Below, in pieces: positions 31,774-43,369 of a stretch of 64,000 nucleotides of DNA (positions within the stretch are counted from its first letter, which is position 1; each line of letters opens with the position of its first letter). Source of the DNA: Trichopria drosophilae (taxonomy: Eukaryota; Arthropoda; Insecta; Hymenoptera; Diapriidae); contig CM059582.1 in assembly GCA_030407085.1 (NCBI GenBank), positions 133,117,501 to 133,181,500 of the forward strand. The letters run 5' to 3'. A model generated the notes under the pieces. The model worked only from the letters and a program-made list of their open reading frames with translations. It searched no databases and had not been told where the DNA came from. The position numbers and the translations under genes were made by a program.

Positions 31774-34700
31774 CACGTGTGGGTTAGAAAGAAATTATTT
31801 CTTTGCCCATCTCTGAAAAATAACCAATTTCGTTAAATTCAGAATTTAGAAGACAAGTTTCATAGAAACGTTTTAAAAAGTTCCCTAAACGTTTTTGGAA
31901 TGTTTCAATATTAGTCGCCTCTAAAAATATGCAAGTTCGTTAAAGTGAAATTTTGAGAAGACGCGTGGGTTAGAAAGAAATTATTTCTTTGCCCATCTCT
32001 GAAAAATAACCAATTTCGTTAAATTCAGAATTTAGAAGACAAGTTCCAGAGAAACGTTTTAAAAAAGTTCCCTGAACGTTTTTGGAACGTTTCAATATCA
32101 GTCGCCTATAAAAATATGCAAGTTCGTTAAAGTGAAATTTGCGGAAGACGAATGTTAGAAAAAAATTATCTTTTTATCCATCTCTGAAAGAAAATAAATT
32201 CTTTCAAATAAAATTTAGAGAAGACGAGTGGGTTAGAAAGAAAATATTTCTATGCCCATCTCTGAACAATAACCAAGTTCGTTAAATTCAGAATTTAGAA
32301 GACAAGTTGCAGAGAAACGTTTTAAAAACGTTCCCTGAACGTTTTTGGATCTTTTCAATATTATTTGCCACTAAAAATATCTAAGTTCGTAAAAGTGATA
32401 TTTGGAGAAGACGAATGTTAGAAAAAAATTATCTTTTTATCTATCTCTGAAAAAAAAAAAGTTCTTTTAAATAAAATTTAGAGAAGACGAGTGGGTTAGA
32501 AAGAAATTATTCTTTGCCCCTCTCTGAACAATAACCAAGTATGTTAAATTCAGAATTTAGAAGACAAGTTCCAGAGAAACGTTTTAAAAAGTTCCCTGAA
32601 CGTTTTTGGAACGTTTCAATATTAGTCGCCTCTAAAAATATGCAAGTTCGTAAAAGTGAAATTTGGAGAAGACGCGTGGGTTAGAAAGAAATTATTTCTT
32701 TGCCCATCTCTGAAAAATAACCAATTTCGTTAAATTCAGAATTTAGAAGACAAGTTCCAGAAAAACGTTTTAAAAAAGTTCCCTGAACGGTTTTGGAACG
32801 TTTCAATATTAGTCGCCTCTAAAAATATGCAAGTTCGTAAAAGTGAAATTTGGAGAAGACGCGTGGGTTAGAAAGAAATTATTTCTTTGCCCATCTCTGA
32901 AAAATAACCAATTTCGTTAAATTCAGAATTTAGAAGACAAGTTCCAGAGAAACGTTTTAAAAAAGTTCCCTGAACGTTTTTGGAACGTTTCAATATTAGT
33001 CGCCACTAAAAATACGCAAGTTCGGTAAAGTGAAATTTTGAGATGACGAATGTTAGAAAAAAATTATCTTTTTATCCATCTCTGAAAAAAATAAGTTCTT
33101 TCAAATAAAATTTAGAGAAGACGAGTGGGTTCGAAAGAAATTATTTCTTTGCCCATCTCTGAAAAAAAAATAAGTTCTTTCAAATAAAATTTAGAGAAGA
33201 CGAGTGGGTTAGAAAGAAATTATTCCTGTGCCCCTCTCTGAACAATAACCAAGTTCGTTAAATTCAGAATTTAGAAGACAAGTTCCAGAGAAACGTTTTA
33301 AAAAAGTTCCCTGAACGTTTTTGGAACGTTTCAATATTAGTCGCCTCTAAAAATACGCAAGTTCGTTAAAGTGAAATTTTGAGAAGACGAATGTTAGAAA
33401 AAAATTATCTTTTTATCCATCTCTGAAAAAAAGAAGTTCTTTCAAACAAAATTTAGAGAAGACGAGTGTGTTAGAAAGAAATTATTTCTTTGCCCATCTC
33501 TGAAAAAAAATAAGTTCTTTCAAATAAAATTTAGAGAAGACGAGTGAGTTAGAAGGAATTATTTTTTTTCCCATCTCTGAAAAATAACCAGGTTCGTTAA
33601 AGTCAGAATTTAGAAGACAAGTTCCAGAGAAAAGTTTTAATAACGTTTCCGGAACGTTTTTGGAAAGTTTCAATAATATTCGCCTCTAAAAATATGCAAG
33701 TTCGTAAAAGTGATATTTGGAGAAGACGAATGTTAGAAAAAAATTATCTTTTTATCCATTTCTGAAAAAAAATAAGTTGTTTCAAATAAAATTTAGAGAA
33801 GACGAGTGGGTTAGAAAGAAAATATTTCTTTGCCCATCTCTGAAAAATAACCAAGTTCCTTAAATTCAGAATTTAGAAGACAAGTTCCAGAGAAAAGTTT
33901 TAAAAACGTTTCCGGAACGTTTTTGGAACGTTTCTATATTATTCGCCTCTGAAAATATTTAAGTTCGTTAAAGTGAATTTTGGAGAAGGCGAGTGTTAGA
34001 AAAAAATTTTCTTTTTATCCATCTGTGAAAAAAAATAAGTTCTTTCAAATAAAATTTAGAGAACACGTGTGGGTTAGAAAGAAATTATTTCTTTGCCCAT
34101 CTCTGAAAAAAAAAAATAAGTTCTTTTAAATAAAATTTAGAGAAGACGAGTGGGTTAGAAAGAAATTATTTCTTTGCCCATCTCTGAACAATAACCAAGT
34201 TCGTTAAATTCAGAATTTAGAAGACAAGTTCCAGAGAAACGTTTTAAAAAAGTTCCCTGAACGTTTTTGGAACGTTTCAATATTAGTCGCCACTAAAAAT
34301 ACGCAAGTTCGGTAAAGTGAAATTTTGAGAAGACGAATGTTAGAAAAAAATTATCTTTTTATCCATCTCTGAAAAAAATAAGTTCTTTCAAATAAAATTT
34401 AGAGAAGACGAGTGGGTTAGAAAGAAATTATTTCTTTGCCCATCTCTGAACAATAACCAAGTTCGTTAAATTCAGAATTTAGAAGACAAGTTCCAGAAAA
34501 ACGTTTTAAAAAAGTTCCCTGAACGTTTTTGGAACGTTTCAATATTAGTCGCCTCTAAAAATATGCAAGTTCGTAAAAGTGAAATTTGGAGAAGACGCGT
34601 GGGTTAGAAAGAAATTATTTCTTTGCCCATCTCTGAAAAATAACCAATTTCGTTAAATTCAGAATTTAGAAGACAAGTTCCAGAGAAACGTTTTAAAAAA

Positions 34701-37576
34701 GTTCCCTGAACGTTTTTGGAACGTTTCAATATTAGTCGCCACTAAAAATACGCAAGTTCGTAAAAGTGAAATTTTGAGAAGACGAATGTTAGAAAAAAAT
34801 TATCTTTTTATCCATCTCTGAAAAAAAATAAGTTCTTTCAAATAAAATTTAGAGAAGACGAGTGGGTTAGAAAGAAATTATTTCTTTGCCCATCTCTGAA
34901 AAATAACCAATTTCGTTAAATTCAGAATTTAGAAGACAAGTTTCATAGAAACGTTTTAAAAAGTTCCCTAAACGTTTTTGGAATGTTTCAATATTAGTCG
35001 CCTCTAAAAATATGCAAGTTCGTTAAAGTGAAATTTTGAGAAGACGCGTGGGTTAGAAAGAAATTATTTCTTTGCCCATCTCTGAAAAATAACCAATTTC
35101 GTTAAATTCAGAATTTAGAAGACAAGTTCCAGAGAAACGTTTTAAAAAAGTTCCCTGAACGTTTTTGGAACGTTTCAATATCAGTCGCCTATAAAAATAT
35201 GCAAGTTCGTTAAAGTGAAATTTGCGGAAGACGAATGTTAGAAAAAAATTATCTTTTTATCCATCTCTGAAAGAAAATAAATTCTTTCAAATAAAATTTA
35301 GAGAAGACGAGTGGGTTAGAAAGAAAATATTTCTATGCCCATCTCTGAACAATAACCAAGTTCGTTAAATTCAGAATTTAGAAGACAAGTTGCAGAGAAA
35401 CGTTTTAAAAACGTTCCCTGAACGTTTTTGGATCTTTTCAATATTATTTGCCACTAAAAATATCTAAGTTCGTAAAAGTGATATTTGGAGAAGACGAATG
35501 TTAGAAAAAAATTATCTTTTTATCTATCTCTGAAAAAAAAAAAGTTCTTTTAAATAAAATTTAGAGAAGACGAGTGGGTTAGAAAGAAATTATTCTTTGC
35601 CCCTCTCTGAACAATAACCAAGTATGTTAAATTCAGAATTTAGAAGACAAGTTCCAGAGAAACGTTTTAAAAAGTTCCCTGAACGTTTTTGGAACGTTTC
35701 AATATTAGTCGCCTCTAAAAATATGCAAGTTCGTAAAAGTGAAATTTGGAGAAGACGCGTGGGTTAGAAAGAAATTATTTCTTTGCCCATCTCTGAAAAA
35801 TAACCAATTTCGTTAAATTCAGAATTTAGAAGACAAGTTCCAGAAAAACGTTTTAAAAAAGTTCCCTGAACGGTTTTGGAACGTTTCAATATTAGTCGCC
35901 TCTAAAAATATGCAAGTTCGTAAAAGTGAAATTTGGAGAAGACGCGTGGGTTAGAAAGAAATTATTTCTTTGCCCATCTCTGAAAAATAACCAATTTCGT
36001 TAAATTCAGAATTTAGAAGACAAGTTCCAGAGAAACGTTTTAAAAAAGTTCCCTGAACGTTTTTGGAACGTTTCAATATTAGTCGCCACTAAAAATACGC
36101 AAGTTCGGTAAAGTGAAATTTTGAGATGACGAATGTTAGAAAAAAATTATCTTTTTATCCATCTCTGAAAAAAATAAGTTCTTTCAAATAAAATTTAGAG
36201 AAGACGAGTGGGTTCGAAAGAAATTATTTCTTTGCCCATCTCTGAAAAAAAAATAAGTTCTTTCAAATAAAATTTAGAGAAGACGAGTGGGTTAGAAAGA
36301 AATTATTCCTGTGCCCCTCTCTGAACAATAACCAAGTTCGTTAAATTCAGAATTTAGAAGACAAGTTCCAGAGAAACGTTTTAAAAAAGTTCCCTGAACG
36401 TTTTTGGAACGTTTCAATATTAGTCGCCTCTAAAAATACGCAAGTTCGTTAAAGTGAAATTTTGAGAAGACGAATGTTAGAAAAAAATTATCTTTTTATC
36501 CATCTCTGAAAAAAAGAAGTTCTTTCAAACAAAATTTAGAGAAGACGAGTGTGTTAGAAAGAAATTATTTCTTTGCCCATCTCTGAAAAAAAATAAGTTC
36601 TTTCAAATAAAATTTAGAGAAGACGAGTGAGTTAGAAGGAATTATTTTTTTTCCCATCTCTGAAAAATAACCAGGTTCGTTAAAGTCAGAATTTAGAAGA
36701 CAAGTTCCAGAGAAAAGTTTTAATAACGTTTCCGGAACGTTTTTGGAAAGTTTCAATAATATTCGCCTCTAAAAATATGCAAGTTCGTAAAAGTGATATT
36801 TGGAGAAGACGAATGTTAGAAAAAAATTATCTTTTTATCCATCTCTGAAAAAAAATAAGTTCTTTAAAATAAAGTTTGGAGAAGACGCGTGGGTTAGAAA
36901 GAAATTATTTCTTTGCCCATCTCTGAAAAATAACCAATTTCGTTAAATTCGGAATTTAGAAAACAAGTTCCAGAGAAACGTTTTAAAAAAGTTCCCTGAA
37001 CGTTTTTGGAACGTTTGAATATTATTCGCCATTAAAAATATCTAAGTTCGTAAAAGTGAAATTTGGAGAAGACGAATGTTAGAAAAAAATTATCTTTTTA
37101 TCCATTTCTGAAAAAAAATAAGTTGTTTCAAATAAAATTTAGAGAAGACGAGTGGGTTAGAAAGAAAATATTTCTTTGCCCATCTCTGAAAAATAACCAA
37201 GTTCCTTAAATTCAGAATTTAGAAGACAAGTTCCAGAGAAAAGTTTTAAAAACGTTTCCGGAACGTTTTTGGAACGTTTCTATATTATTCGCCTCTGAAA
37301 ATATTTAAGTTCGTTAAAGTGAATTTTGGAGAAGGCGAGTGTTAGAAAAAAATTTTCTTTTTATCCATCTGTGAAAAAAAATAAGTTCTTTCAAATAAAA
37401 TTTAGAGAACACGTGTGGGTTAGAAAGAAATTATTTCTTTGCCCATCTCTGAAAAAAAAAAATAAGTTCTTTCAAATAAAATTTAGAGAAGACGAGTGGG
37501 TTAGAAAGAAATTATTTCTTTGCCCATCTCTGAACAATAACCAAGTTCGTTAAATTCAGAATTTAGAAGACAAGTT

Positions 37577-37680
37577 CCAGAGAAACGTTTTAAAAAAGTT
37601 CCCTGAACGTTTTTGGAACGTTTCAATTCCAGAGAAACGTTTTAAAAAAGTTCCCTGAACGTTTTTGGAACGTTTCAATA
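37577..37680. repeat. Partial-monomer tandem duplication inside the satellite
   Basis: The core from TCCAGAGAAACG to GGAACGTTTCAAT occurs twice head to tail, the first copy joined directly to a second TCCAGAG. It is a roughly 52-bp slippage-type duplication that breaks the usual monomer register and is not seen elsewhere in the array. Confidence 0.75.
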
Positions 37681-39262
37681 TTAGTCGCCACTAAAAATAC
37701 GCAAGTTCGGTAAAGTGAAATTTTGAGAAGACGAATGTTAGAAAAAAATTATCTTTTTATCCATCTCTGAAAAAAATAAGTTCTTTCAAATAAAATTTAG
37801 AGAAGACGAGTGGGTTAGAAAGAAATTATTTCTTTGCCCATCTCTGAAAAAAAATAAGTTCTTTCAAATAAAATTTAGAGAAGACGAGTGGGTTAGAAAG
37901 AAATTATTCCTGTGCCCATCTCTGAACAATAACCAAGTTCGTTAAATTCAGAATTTAGAAGACAAGTTCCAGAGAAACGTTTTAAAAAAGTTCCCTGAAC
38001 GTTTTTGGAACGTTTCAATATTAGTCGCCTCTAAAAATACGCAAGTTCGTAAAAGTGATATTTGGAGAAGACGAATGTTAGAAAAAAATTATCTTTTTAT
38101 CCATCTCTGAAAAAAAATAAGTTCTTTCAAATAAAATTTAGAGAAGACGAGTGGGTTAGAAAGGAATTATTTCTTTGCCCATCTCTGAACAATAACCAAG
38201 TTCGTTAAATTCAGAATTTAGAAGACAAGTTCCAGAAAAACGTTTTAAAAAAGTTCCCTGAACGGTTTTGGAACGTTTCAATATTAGTCGCCTCTAAAAA
38301 TATGCAAGTTCGTAAAAGTGAAATTTGGAGAAGACGCGTGGGTTAGAAAGAAATTATTTCTTTGCCCATCTCTGAAAAATAACCAATTTCGTTAAATTCA
38401 GAATTTAGAAGACAAGTTCCAGAGAAACGTTTTAAAAAAGTTCCCTGAACGTTTTTGGAACGTTTCAATATTAGTCGCCACTAAAAATACGCAAGTTCGG
38501 TAAAGTGAAATTTTGAGAAGACGAATGTTAGAAAAAAATTATCTTTTTATCCATCTCTGAAAAAAATAAGTTCTTTCAAATAAAATTTAGAGAAGACGAG
38601 TGGGTTAGAAAGAAATTATTTCTTTGCCCATCTCTGAAAAAATAACCAATTTCGTTAAATTCAGAATTTAGAAGACAAGTTTCATAGAAACGTTTTAAAA
38701 AGTTCCCTAAACGTTTTTGGAATGTTTCAATATTAGTCGCCTCTAAAAATATGCAAGTTCGTTAAAGTGAAATTTAGAGAAGACGAGTGGGTTAGAAAGA
38801 AATTATTTCTTTGCCCATCTCTGAACAATAACCAAGTTCGTTAAATTCAGAATTTAGAAGACAAGTTCCAGAGAAACGTTTTAAAAAAGTTCCCTGAACG
38901 TTTTTGGAACGTTTCAATATTAGTCGCCTCTAAAAATATGCAAGTTCGTAAAAGTGAAATTTGGAGAAGACGCGTGGGTTAGAAAGAAATTATTTCTTTG
39001 CCCATCTCTGAAAAATAACCAATTTCGTTAAATTCAGAATTTAGAAGACAAGTTCCAGAGAAACGTTTTAAAAAAGTTCCCTGAACGTTTTTGGAACGTT
39101 TCAATATTAGTCGCCTCTAAAAATATGCAAGTTCGTAAAAGTGAAATTTGGAGAAGACGCGTTTGTTAGAAAGAAATTATTTCTTTGCCCATCTCTGAAA
39201 AATAACCAATTTCGTTAAATTCAGAATTTAGAAGACAAGTTTCATAGAAACGTTTTAAAAAT

Positions 39263-39761
39263 CCCCCCCCACCCCCCCCCCCCCCCACCCCCCCCCCCCC
39301 CCACCCCCCCCCCCCCCCACCCCCCCCCCCCCCCACCCCCCCCCCCCCCCACCCCCCCCCCCCCCCACCCCCCCCCCCCCCCACCCCCCCCCCCCCCCAC
39401 CCCCCCCCCCCCCCACCCCCCCCCCCCCCCACCCCCCCCCCCCCCCACCCCCCCCCCCCCCCACCCCCCCCCCCCCCCACCCCCCCCCCCCCCCACCCCC
39501 CCCCCCCCCCACCCCCCCCCCCCCCCACCCCCCCCCCCCCCCACCCCCCCCCCCCCCCACCCCCCCCCCCCCCCACCCCCCCCCCCCCCCACCCCCCCCC
39601 CCCCCCACCCCCCCCCCCCCCCACCCCCCCCCCCCCCCACCCCCCCCCCCCCCCACCCCCCCCCCCCCCCACCCCCCCCCCCCCCCACCCCCCCCCCCCC
39701 CCACCCCCCCCCCCCCCCACCCCCCCCCCCCCCCACCCCCCCCCCCCCCCACCCCCCCCCC
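39263..39761. repeat. Perfect 16-bp minisatellite, C15A, 31 A positions
   Basis: From the first A at 39271 to the last at 39751, an A occurs every 16 bases with only C between. I see no substitution or length change in about 31 units. The complementary strand is runs of 15 G separated by single T, with extreme G-quadruplex potential. It directly abuts the end of the satellite on the left and ordinary AT-rich DNA on the right. The long poly-glycine frames on the minus strand are artefacts. Such perfection may be biological or may be an assembly or consensus artefact. Confidence 0.9.
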
Positions 39762-40246
39762 ATTAAACGGATATACATAAGTAAATTCAGAGCATCCGAA
39801 TGAACAACTTAAAAAAATCGTTTTATTGACAAAATTTGGAGTAATAAATTTTGGTAAACAATAAAAAAAATGTTTATAAAAATGTAAACAAACACGTATT
39901 CCTTTAGTTTTCAAGCAGAATAGTGCATCTTGAAGTTAATTTCTTAACATGCCATCGGTCTGCCTGCATCATTTTAGATGCATTCCACATATACTTTTTT
40001 TAAATGCATGCGAGAAATCAATTGATTACAAAATATGCATAAAAAATTCGGCGTTAAAAAATTATAAAAAATTGTAAGAAAAGTGACAATTTTAATAATC
40101 CAATTTGACAGTCTGACTCTTCTGAAAAGTTTTGTTATTAATAAATACTAAATTTCAACAGTTAATATTTGATTTGTACTTCATTGCCTAGAATATGTTC
40201 ATTTTGGAAGTCATGGTGAAATAATCAATAATATGCACATTTACAT
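39762..40246. other. AT-rich spacer, no gene
   Basis: No frame or repeat recognised. It may include the 5' untranslated region of the second non-LTR element, whose left end I could not define. Confidence 0.4.
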
Positions 40247-40310
40247 GATGAAATAAAAATGGAATGGATTGGTACATTAACAGATGAAATAAAAATGGAA
40301 TGGATTGGTA
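40247..40310. repeat. Direct duplication, 28-bp repeat at 36-bp spacing
   Basis: GATGAAATAAAAATGGAATG and the following GATTGGTA occur at 40247 and again at 40283. The spacing is a multiple of three, so the duplication gives ORF1 two in-frame ATG codons (40259 and 40295). Confidence 0.85.
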
Positions 40311-41199
40311 AAGACGCGCGTGATATACCACCAGATTACATTAAACAGGTCTGTCATAAAAATAGAGATATTAAAACAGTAACGTGTATCCTATGCGATA
40401 ATGGATACTGTAAATCAGATTTTGTGCGTAAAGTGAGTGAAGAAAAAGGTTTCTTTGTATCGAGACACATGGTTGTATGTCCGTTACACACAAACATAAC
40501 GTTTAAGATTATTGAAACATGTGTTCCGAACAGCGGTGATATAGATAATGTGATCTTGAAGAGAAAAATGAAAATAATCCAGAAGCATTTAGAAGATATC
40601 GAAGCAGGTTTGGATATTACACTACAAGAAAATATGGAGCTTGATGATAAATATCAAGACGATGATTCAGTTTTAATAGCATCAGTAACAAGTGAAATAA
40701 GCAAAAAGCGTAAATATGATAGTGTAATGGAAAGAGAATGTGATGAATGTCAAGAATACTTGAAGGAATTAAATTATGAAAAGAAATTTAATGAAGAAAT
40801 AATGAAGCAAAATACTGAATTAAGAGAGCATAATGATTTTTTAAGAAACCTAGTACCAAAACATTGTACGTGGGTTATCAGTGTTGTAAGGTATATGATT
40901 ACTTCAATATTAATAGATGTAGGAATTGTTGCGGTTACAATCACAGCTATAAGAAATGCATCGAAAATAAAAAAAGAAAACAGTCATGCATAAAATGTGC
41001 AGGGGATCATAATGTATTGGTTTGTAAATCTGAGATAAGAAGATGTATAAATTGCTCAATAGCAAATAAATATCTAAGTAAAAAAAGGTCGATTGAACAC
41101 TCTGCAGATGACGTTAAACAATGTGAATCTTACAAGGTAAAGTGGGAACAACATATTACAAGTACGAATTATCCTTGGAAGCCAGATTTCTCAATTTAA
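40259..41199 (+). pseudogene. Non-LTR ORF1 with N-terminal Cys/His region, coiled coil and CCHC knuckles, frameshifted
   Basis: Nucleic-acid-binding ORF1 protein. The first frame (40259 to about 40860) has a Cys/His-rich region (VTCILCDNGYC, VSRHMVVCPLH) and a likely coiled coil near its end (YLKELNYEKKFNEEIMKQN). A frameshift at about 40860-40880 moves homology into the next frame, which carries CRNCCGYNHSYKKC (CX2CX4HX4C), then CIKCAGDHNVLVC (CX2CX3HX4C) and a further CINC pair, ending at 41199. Zinc knuckles at the C-terminus of ORF1 are usual in several LINE clades. Either the ATG at 40259 or that at 40295 could start it because of the local duplication. Confidence 0.75.
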
Positions 41200-41224
41200 A
41201 ATCACAGATTAAGTAAAAACCAGC

Positions 41225-42889
41225 ATGGACATAATTGATGAACTTAATTACAATCAAGAAACCAGTTTCCATGTCATTGAAGAATTAAATAACGCGGTTG
41301 AATTCACAAATTCAGATTTATTAGTTATGCATGTAAATATTCGAAGCATTAATAAAAATATCAGTAAACTTATATCAATATTGGACATAATGGATGAAAA
41401 GCCTGAAGTTATAGTGTGCTCTGAAGCATGGTTATCTCAGAGGAACAATTTCACTGATATCACAGGGTATGTACAATACAATAATGAAGGAAAAAAAATC
41501 AAAATGATGGAGTTATTTTGTATATTCAAAGTAACTTAGTTTTTAGTGTAACAAATGAAATATATGGTGAATTGAATGTAGTAAGTGTCACTATTAAATT
41601 GCGAAACAAACAACATATAAAAGTATCAGGCATATATAGGTGTCATGATTACCTTACAGATACATTCGTACTAGATCTTGAAATGTTCTTAAAAGCAAAC
41701 AATGAGGTTAAACATCATTTGATTATAGGTGATACAAATATAGATCTGCTTAAGTGTGACCAAATTTTTGAAAACTACTGGGATTGTTTACAGCAGAAAG
41801 GTTTTATGTCCTTAAGCAATACTGTCACTCGTCCAAACAATAATTTAAATTCTGGTACTTGCTTAGATCATGCTTTTTTAAAAAGTGGGTATAACATAAT
41901 TACAGGTAAGCTTCTGGACAAAATTACGGACCATTTCCGGTATTTGTCTCTTTCACTGGTGATAACATTCAATGTGTAAATAAAAATGTTTACAAGATAA
42001 ATGAAGCTAAATTCAAGGCTGCTTATGATTTCGAACCATGGGTAGAAATATCAAGGATAATGATGAAGCTCTTAAAATATTAACTAACACTATTCAAAAA
42101 ATTTACAAACTATCTCTTTCAAAAAAAAACAAAGAAGCTAAGATCAAGAAGTGAATGGATTACCCCAGCAATAGTAAATTCCATTAATACTAAAAACAAG
42201 CTATATAAAATCTGGAAACAAGATAAAAGTATTATAAAAGAAAAAGAATATTTAAGATACGAGAAATCTCTGAAAAGTATTATTAGGGTAGCTAAAAATA
42301 GATTTGAAATGAATTATATAAGTAAAACAAATTCTAAATCAATGTGGAATTTTGTCCGTAAAAAACTTGATTTAAAATCTAAAAATAAGAGTGTACAGAA
42401 GATAATAGTTGATAATGTAACAATAAAAGAGTCAACTTATAGCCAACAATTTTAACAAATATTTTAGCAAAATAGGTAGTAAATTAAACAATAGCAGTCA
42501 ACAACCAATAGAACCACAGGACATTCCTGAAATACCATATAAGAGCAAAACTTTATTTATAGCGCCGACCAACGAATCTGAAATTTACAGTGTAATACTT
42601 AATTTGAAGAACAAAGCAGGAGGATTTGATAGTATTCATGCAAGAACACTTAAATTAGCAGCCGTCTATATTGCTCCTATACTAGCTACCATTATAAACA
42701 GAGTCATCGAGACAGGTGTATGCCCAAAATACTTTAAAAAAGCGATAATAAGTCCTATATACAAGAGTGGCCCCAAGAAACAAATTGAAAACTACAGGCC
42801 CATAGCACTAATATCGAATTTGGCAAAAATCTTTGAGAAGATTATACATAAAAGAATAGCTAGTTTTCTCAAAAAGTGTAAAATCATTA
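41225..42889 (+). pseudogene. Non-LTR ORF2 part 1: endonuclease and start of RT
   Basis: Endonuclease in two frames: VNIRSINKN and VIVCSEAWL (41225 to about 41500), then, after a shift at an A8 run near 41490-41500, IIGDTNIDLL, SGTCLDHAF and KITDHFRYL to 41979. The linker (41980-42600) is recognisable in pieces (SEWITPAIVNSINTKNKLYK and VAKNRFEMNYI) with several frame breaks, one at an A9 run near 42121-42130. The RT start is open from 42604: KAGGFDSIHARTLK, ISPIYKSGPKKQIENYRPIA, LAKIFEKI. It stops at 42889, where the BEL/Pao LTR begins. Several breaks fall in A runs, so some could be sequence errors. Confidence 0.85.
42885..42889. other. 5-bp target-site duplication CATTA (left); right copy at 49779-49783
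   Basis: CATTA directly precedes the TGTTTT start of the 5' LTR and directly follows the AAGAAACA end of the 3' LTR. Removing the element and one CATTA restores a continuous RT frame, which confirms both boundaries to the base. Five bases is the usual duplication length for BEL/Pao elements. Confidence 0.95.
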
Positions 42890-43172
42890 TGTTTTGATAT
42901 ACATTTTTCTACATTACCATATTATAATATTATTAAGTACTGAATTATTTACCGACATGTATCTAAATTTAATATAAGTTGCGACACCTATTGGGACAAT
43001 GTTGATTAACAATAGGTGTATTTAGTTTATAAGAATGCCGCTCTCAGTTCCGATATTTGTGTACCTCGTTTCTGAATTCGTCAGATTTCCGGGAGCTTCA
43101 TAACCGAATGGACGCATTTGCGATTGATAACATCCGAACAAGTTATTCATCGGGCCGAATCCACTTCACGGG

Positions 43173-43179
43173 TATAAAA
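43173..43179 (+). promoter_or_regulatory. TATA box of the 5' LTR
   Basis: TATAAAA within the LTR, about 50 bp before the AATAAA signal. The corresponding site in the 3' LTR reads TATAGTA, two substitutions away, so only the 5' copy keeps a good TATA sequence. Confidence 0.55.
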
Positions 43180-43228
43180 TCAACTTTCCGCGTGTGATTG
43201 TACCAATTTATTGAATAATTTTTATTAT

Positions 43229-43234
43229 AATAAA
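43229..43234 (+). terminator. LTR polyadenylation signal AATAAA
   Basis: AATAAA precedes a short T/G-containing stretch; it is present in both LTRs and would act in the 3' copy (about 49660). Confidence 0.5.
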
Positions 43235-43351
43235 TCACAGTGTATTATTAACCACCTCGTGCTGCGTATTTTCTCCAACCTGGAAACCTTTACGAAGTTT
43301 CACTCCAGTGGTTCTAGTTCATAGTGTTTGAATTACCCATCAAGAAACATT

Positions 43352-43369
43352 TGGCGATCCTGCCAGGAT
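43352..43369 (+). promoter_or_regulatory. Primer binding site
   Basis: TGGCGATCCTGCCAGGAT begins two bases after the LTR end, with the TGG expected to pair with a tRNA CCA end. The position is exactly where minus-strand cDNA synthesis is primed in LTR elements. I do not name the tRNA. Confidence 0.8.

Larger units (their letters stand above)
16698..39261. repeat. Large satellite DNA array (about 186-bp basic monomer with optional extra modules)
   Basis: Tandem copies in one orientation. The shortest monomer is about 186 bp (measured between GACGCG marks at 22171, 22357 and 22543). It contains in order ACCAATTTCGTTAAATTC, AGAATTTAGAAGACAAG, a dyad-rich core (ACGTTTTAAAAA, CCCTGAACG, TTTTTGGAACG), TCGCCTCTAAAAATATG and a TTTCTTTGCCCATCTCTG stretch. 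Many monomers carry one or two extra modules of roughly 70 bp, made of a TTATC...CATCTCTG part and AATAAGTTCTTTCAAATAAA. The left part (16.7-20 kb) is the most irregular; from about 21 kb copies are nearly identical. No coding capacity: all frames here are repeat artefacts. About 90-100 monomers by rough estimate. Confidence 0.97.
42890..43349 (+). repeat. 5' LTR of BEL/Pao element
   Basis: 460 bp from TGTTTTGATATAC to AAGAAACA. It contains a TATA box and an AATAAA signal. It matches the 3' LTR apart from about ten substitutions and an extra 3 nt near the right end (ACCCATCAAG against ACCCAAG). Confidence 0.95.

Noticed and set aside
20428..37553. Short conserved proteins (63-87 residues) repeated through the satellite
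   Set aside because: They recur at the higher-order repeat interval, have no codon constraint beyond the DNA repeat, and change frame with module number.
16698..39261. CRISPR-like array, because repeats are regular
   Set aside because: Repeats are contiguous long monomers with no unique spacers; this is eukaryotic satellite DNA.
39166..39914. Glycine-rich proteins on the minus strand
   Set aside because: All three frames read poly-Gly/Trp/Val from the C15A minisatellite; there is no independent coding evidence.
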